From NCBI GenBank assembly GCA_003487005.1, contig DNFG01000078.1:1-6853 (forward strand): a DNA stretch of 6,853 nucleotides, read 5' to 3'. This stretch comes from Bryobacterales bacterium. Its GTDB lineage: Bacteria; Acidobacteriota; Terriglobia; Bryobacterales; Bryobacteraceae. The notes under the pieces are model-generated. The model saw only the letters and a list, made by a program, of their open reading frames with translations. It searched no databases and was not told where the DNA came from. A program made the translations under genes and the position numbers. Positions 4,591 to 6,853 of the stretch are shown here, in pieces (position 1 is the first letter of the stretch; each line of letters starts with the position of its first letter).

Positions 4591-5562
4591 TCAGACCTCA
4601 AGGGCGGCTTCGACGGGATAGCTGATGAAGGCCTGGTGGAGGCCGGCGTGGATCTGCATGGTCTGGCGGCGGACATCGCCGAGGGTCTGATCGAGACCCG
4701 CGCCGAGGACTTCATCGACCTGGGAGTAGCTGAGGACGGCCTGGAGGCGTCCGGCGAGGCGGAGGACCTTGCTGACGCGGCGGCTGGGGCTTTCCTCGCA
4801 GATCTGGACGAGCGCATGTTGCATGCGTTCGACGGAGAAGCGGATGGAATGAGGGAAGACGGGGCTGAGCAGGAGGAAATCGGCGACGTGGCGGGGCAGG
4901 ATGCGGGGGGTGTGAACTTTGCAGTAGGCCTCGAAGGCGGTGGCGGACTTCAGGATGCCGATCCACTCGGGGTAGTCCATGGCGCTGGGCTCGTCGTCGA
5001 AGGCGGGCAGGGGAGTCTCCCAGAAGTGCTGGAAATGGACGTGCATGATGGAGGCGACGTTGAGGGAGCGTTCGAGGAACTGGCCGAGCTGGATGAAGTG
5101 CCAGCCGTGGCCGTGGCTCATGGTGGAGTCGGTGAGGCCGCGGAACAGGTGGGCGCCTTCCATGACGGATTCGAGGAATTCTTCGGGTTCGGCGTGGGCG
5201 CCGCCGTCGTGGGGGAGGCTGCGAACGTGGTGGTAGAGGCGGTTGATCTGTTCCCACATTTCAGAGCTGATCTGTTCGCGAACCTGGCGGGCATTGGCGC
5301 GGGCGGCCATGATGGCATTGACGATGGAGGAGCGGCTACCGGGGTTGAAGCACATCTGGTCGAGGACTTCGGCGAGATCTTCGGATCCGGAGGGGTCGTC
5401 GAGGTTGAGGGTGGCGCGAACGCGGGACCAGCGGGTGGCGTTCATCTCGGCGGGTTGTTCGAGGCGGAGATTGAGGTGGACATGGACGAGGCGGGCGATC
5501 TGCTCGGCGCGTTCGAGGTAGCGGCTCATCCAGAAGAGGCTGTCGGCGACTCGGCTCAGCAT
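4591..5562 (-). CDS. Alpha-E domain protein
   Basis: The product is 323 residues, about the usual length for the family. It begins with the hallmark MLSRVADSLFWMSRYLERAEQIARLV and is predicted to be almost entirely helical. Alpha-E proteins have no proven biochemical activity. They are named for conserved glutamates in a helical bundle (here E17 and E20 in YLERAE) and occur beside circularly permuted ATP-grasp and transglutaminase genes, where they are thought to be a partner in synthesis or handling of the same product. An in-frame start exists upstream at 5637, but those 25 residues overlap the preceding gene and look unrelated, so ATG 5562 is chosen. GGAGA (5573-5577) lies 10 bases before it. 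The gap to the upstream ATP-grasp stop is 19 bases and to the downstream transglutaminase start 4 bases, so the three are very likely one transcript. No signal peptide or membrane segment is seen, so it is probably cytosolic. Confidence 0.92.
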   Translation of the reverse strand: MLSRVADSLFWMSRYLERAEQIARLVHVHLNLRLEQPAEMNATRWSRVRATLNLDDPSGSEDLAEVLDQMCFNPGSRSSIVNAIMAARANARQVREQISSEMWEQINRLYHHVRSLPHDGGAHAEPEEFLESVMEGAHLFRGLTDSTMSHGHGWHFIQLGQFLERSLNVASIMHVHFQHFWETPLPAFDDEPSAMDYPEWIGILKSATAFEAYCKVHTPRILPRHVADFLLLSPVFPHSIRFSVERMQHALVQICEESPSRRVSKVLRLAGRLQAVLSYSQVDEVLGAGLDQTLGDVRRQTMQIHAGLHQAFISYPVEAALEV

Positions 5563-5581
5563 AAAGGGTTGGTCTCCGGAG

Positions 5582-6853
5582 TTACTGAAGCACCCAGGTG
5601 TCTTTGCTGCCGCCGCCCTGGCTGCTATTGACGACAAGGGAACCGCGGCGGAGGGCGACGCGGGTCAGGCCGCCGGGGACGACGGTCACCTTGCTGCCGA
5701 ACAGGACGTAAGGGCGGAGGTCCACATGGCGGGGTTCGATCTGGAAGCCGTCCATGAGGCAGGGGGCGGAGGAAAGCTGGAGGGTGGGCTGGGCGATGTA
5801 GTTGCGCGGGTTGGCGAGGACGCGGGCGCGGAAGTCCTCCCGCTCCTTTGGGGAGGCGTGGGGGCCGATGAGCATGCCGTAGCCGCCGCTCTCGCCGACG
5901 GCCTTGACGACCATCTGGTCGAGTTGACCGAGGACGTGTTCACGCTCCTTGGGGTCGGACATGAGGAAGGTCTCGACGTTGGGGAGGATGGGGTCCTGCT
6001 TGAGGTAGTACTTGATGATGCGGGGGACGAAGGCGTAAACGGCTTTGTCGTCGGCGACGCCGGTACCGATGGCGTTGGCGAGGGTGACGTTGCCGGCGCG
6101 GTAGGCATTGAACAGGCCGGGGACGCCGAGGATGGAGTCGCGGCGGAAGGCGAGGGGATCGACGAAGTCGTCGTCGATGCGGCGGTAGACGACATCGACG
6201 CGGCGGAGGCCGCCGGTGGTGCGCATATAGAGGGTGTTTTCGTGGACGGTGAGGTCGCGGCCCTCGACGAGTTCGATGCCCATCTGGCGGGCGAGGTAGG
6301 CGTGTTCGAAGTAGGCGGAGTTGAAGACGCCGGGGGTGAGCAGGGCGATGTTGGGGTCGTGGCGGCCTTCGGGGGCGAGGGAGCGGAGGGTTTCGAGGAG
6401 TTCGCGGGGGTAGTGGTCGATGGGGCGGACGCCGCAATCGCGAAGCAGGACCGGCGTGACGCGCTTCATGACCTGGCGGGAGGTCAGCATGTAGCTGACA
6501 CCGCTGGGGACGCGGAGGTTGTCCTCGAGGACGGCGAATTCGCCGGAGGGGAGGCGGACGAGGTCGGAGCCGACGACGGTGACGTAAGCGTTGCGGCGGA
6601 CGGGGACGCCGCGCATTTCCCGGCGGAAGTGGGGGCAGGTGTAGACGAGTTCGCGAGGAACGACGCGATCATTGAGGATGCGCTGTTCGTGGTAGATGTC
6701 GCGCAAAAACTCGTTGAGGGCGGTGATGCGCTGGACGAGACCGGCTTCGATGCGGGCCCATTCGGCGCCGGAGAGGATGCGGGGGAGGAGGTCGTGGGGG
6801 AAGATGCGCTCGGTGCCCTCGCTCTTGCCGTAGACGGTGAAGGTGATGCCCTG
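5582..6853 (-). CDS. Circularly permuted ATP-grasp protein (N terminus outside window)
   Basis: 423 residues are visible. The frame stays open to the right edge, so the true start lies outside; a TTG at 6706 is internal because the preceding residues ([20 protein letters not shown]) fit the family. Recognisable signatures in order are [38 protein letters not shown], the glycine-rich nucleotide loop [17 protein letters not shown] (about 5868-5920), [11 protein letters not shown], and the C-terminal [14 protein letters not shown]. Family knowledge: ATP-grasp enzymes activate a carboxylate as acyl phosphate and join it to an amine; this permuted branch is predicted to be an amide or peptide ligase, substrate unknown. 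Perhaps 50-80 N-terminal residues are missing, judged from the family length of roughly 470-500. It is the first visible gene of the - strand operon with alpha-E and transglutaminase. Any promoter is to the right of the window. No frameshift or missing motif is apparent. Confidence 0.93.
   Translation of the reverse strand, partial: QGITFTVYGKSEGTERIFPHDLLPRILSGAEWARIEAGLVQRITALNEFLRDIYHEQRILNDRVVPRELVYTCPHFRREMRGVPVRRNAYVTVVGSDLVRLPSGEFAVLEDNLRVPSGVSYMLTSRQVMKRVTPVLLRDCGVRPIDHYPRELLETLRSLAPEGRHDPNIALLTPGVFNSAYFEHAYLARQMGIELVEGRDLTVHENTLYMRTTGGLRRVDVVYRRIDDDFVDPLAFRRDSILGVPGLFNAYRAGNVTLANAIGTGVADDKAVYAFVPRIIKYYLKQDPILPNVETFLMSDPKEREHVLGQLDQMVVKAVGESGGYGMLIGPHASPKEREDFRARVLANPRNYIAQPTLQLSSAPCLMDGFQIEPRHVDLRPYVLFGSKVTVVPGGLTRVALRRGSLVVNSSQGGGSKDTWVLQ

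Noticed and set aside
3603..4625. 340-codon open frame on the + strand opposite the transglutaminase
   Set aside because: It has the same low-complexity Gly/Ala/Val/Glu composition, no recognisable domain, and the opposite strand encodes a clear catalytic triad.
4587..4817. N-terminal extension of the transglutaminase frame to 4817
   Set aside because: The 77 extra residues are mostly Ser/Ala/Arg/Pro from an alternative frame of alpha-E. The family N terminus MYYRIRHLTRF begins at 4586 with a ribosome binding site.
4585..5631. 348-codon open frame on the + strand opposite the alpha-E gene
   Set aside because: It mirrors the alpha-E gene in codon phase, is dominated by Gly/Ala/Val/Glu/Asp and has no ribosome binding site. 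It is an antisense shadow caused by high GC and NNC codon use on the - strand.
5563..5637. N-terminal extension of the alpha-E frame to 5637
   Set aside because: It overlaps the ATP-grasp C-terminal signature. The family start MLSRVADS is at 5562 with GGAGA upstream.
1..6853. tRNA, rRNA, CRISPR arrays, insertion sequences or phage attachment sites
   Set aside because: I looked for cloverleaf-like segments, regular repeats with spacers, transposase motifs and terminal inverted repeats by eye and saw none. Coding sequence fills nearly all of the window.

Overview
The window is GC-rich bacterial DNA with dense genes. Gene content and style point to a free-living, probably soil-type bacterium: a NarL-type response regulator, a secreted IPT/TIG-like protein, an SthA-type transhydrogenase of the GGV(C)VNTGTIPSKTLREAV subtype, and an ATP-grasp/alpha-E/transglutaminase cluster. 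An acidobacterium of the Solibacter/Bryobacterales kind is my best guess. That is inference from general resemblance, not from a marker gene.

Left part, + strand. The 3' end of an unrecognised protein gene (1-581) is followed by a 187-base gap (582-768) that is less GC-rich and unusually structured. The gap holds a 9-bp inverted repeat (615-623 / 661-669), an 8-bp complement (647-654 / 710-717), and a possible 21-codon small ORF (679-744) with its own ribosome binding site. After it comes a LuxR/NarL-family response regulator (769-1524) ending in a clear rho-independent terminator (about 1552-1579). A second short gap leads to a small secreted IPT/TIG-like protein (1674-2075) and, 39 bases on, an SthA-like soluble pyridine nucleotide transhydrogenase (2115-3578). 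These two may share a transcript.

Right part, - strand. Three genes read right to left: a circularly permuted ATP-grasp protein (5582 to beyond 6853, N terminus missing), an alpha-E domain protein (4591-5562) and a transglutaminase-like protein (3588-4586). Gaps of 19 and 4 bases indicate one operon. This is the widespread module also found in mycobacteria (Rv2411c-Rv2410c-Rv2409c), predicted from comparative genomics to make and process a peptide or amide-linked product whose identity is unknown. The transglutaminase carries an unusual C-terminal extension ending in a glutamine tract encoded by a CAG repeat. The operon converges on sthA with only 9 bases between the stop codons.

The + strand is G-rich across both halves, whichever strand is coding: + genes prefer NNG codons and - genes prefer NNC codons. 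This looks like replication-strand skew, with the - strand operon facing the fork. The most interesting unexplained region is the leader at 582-768. The polyglutamine tail and the serine in place of the remaining redox cysteine in the SthA-like enzyme come next.
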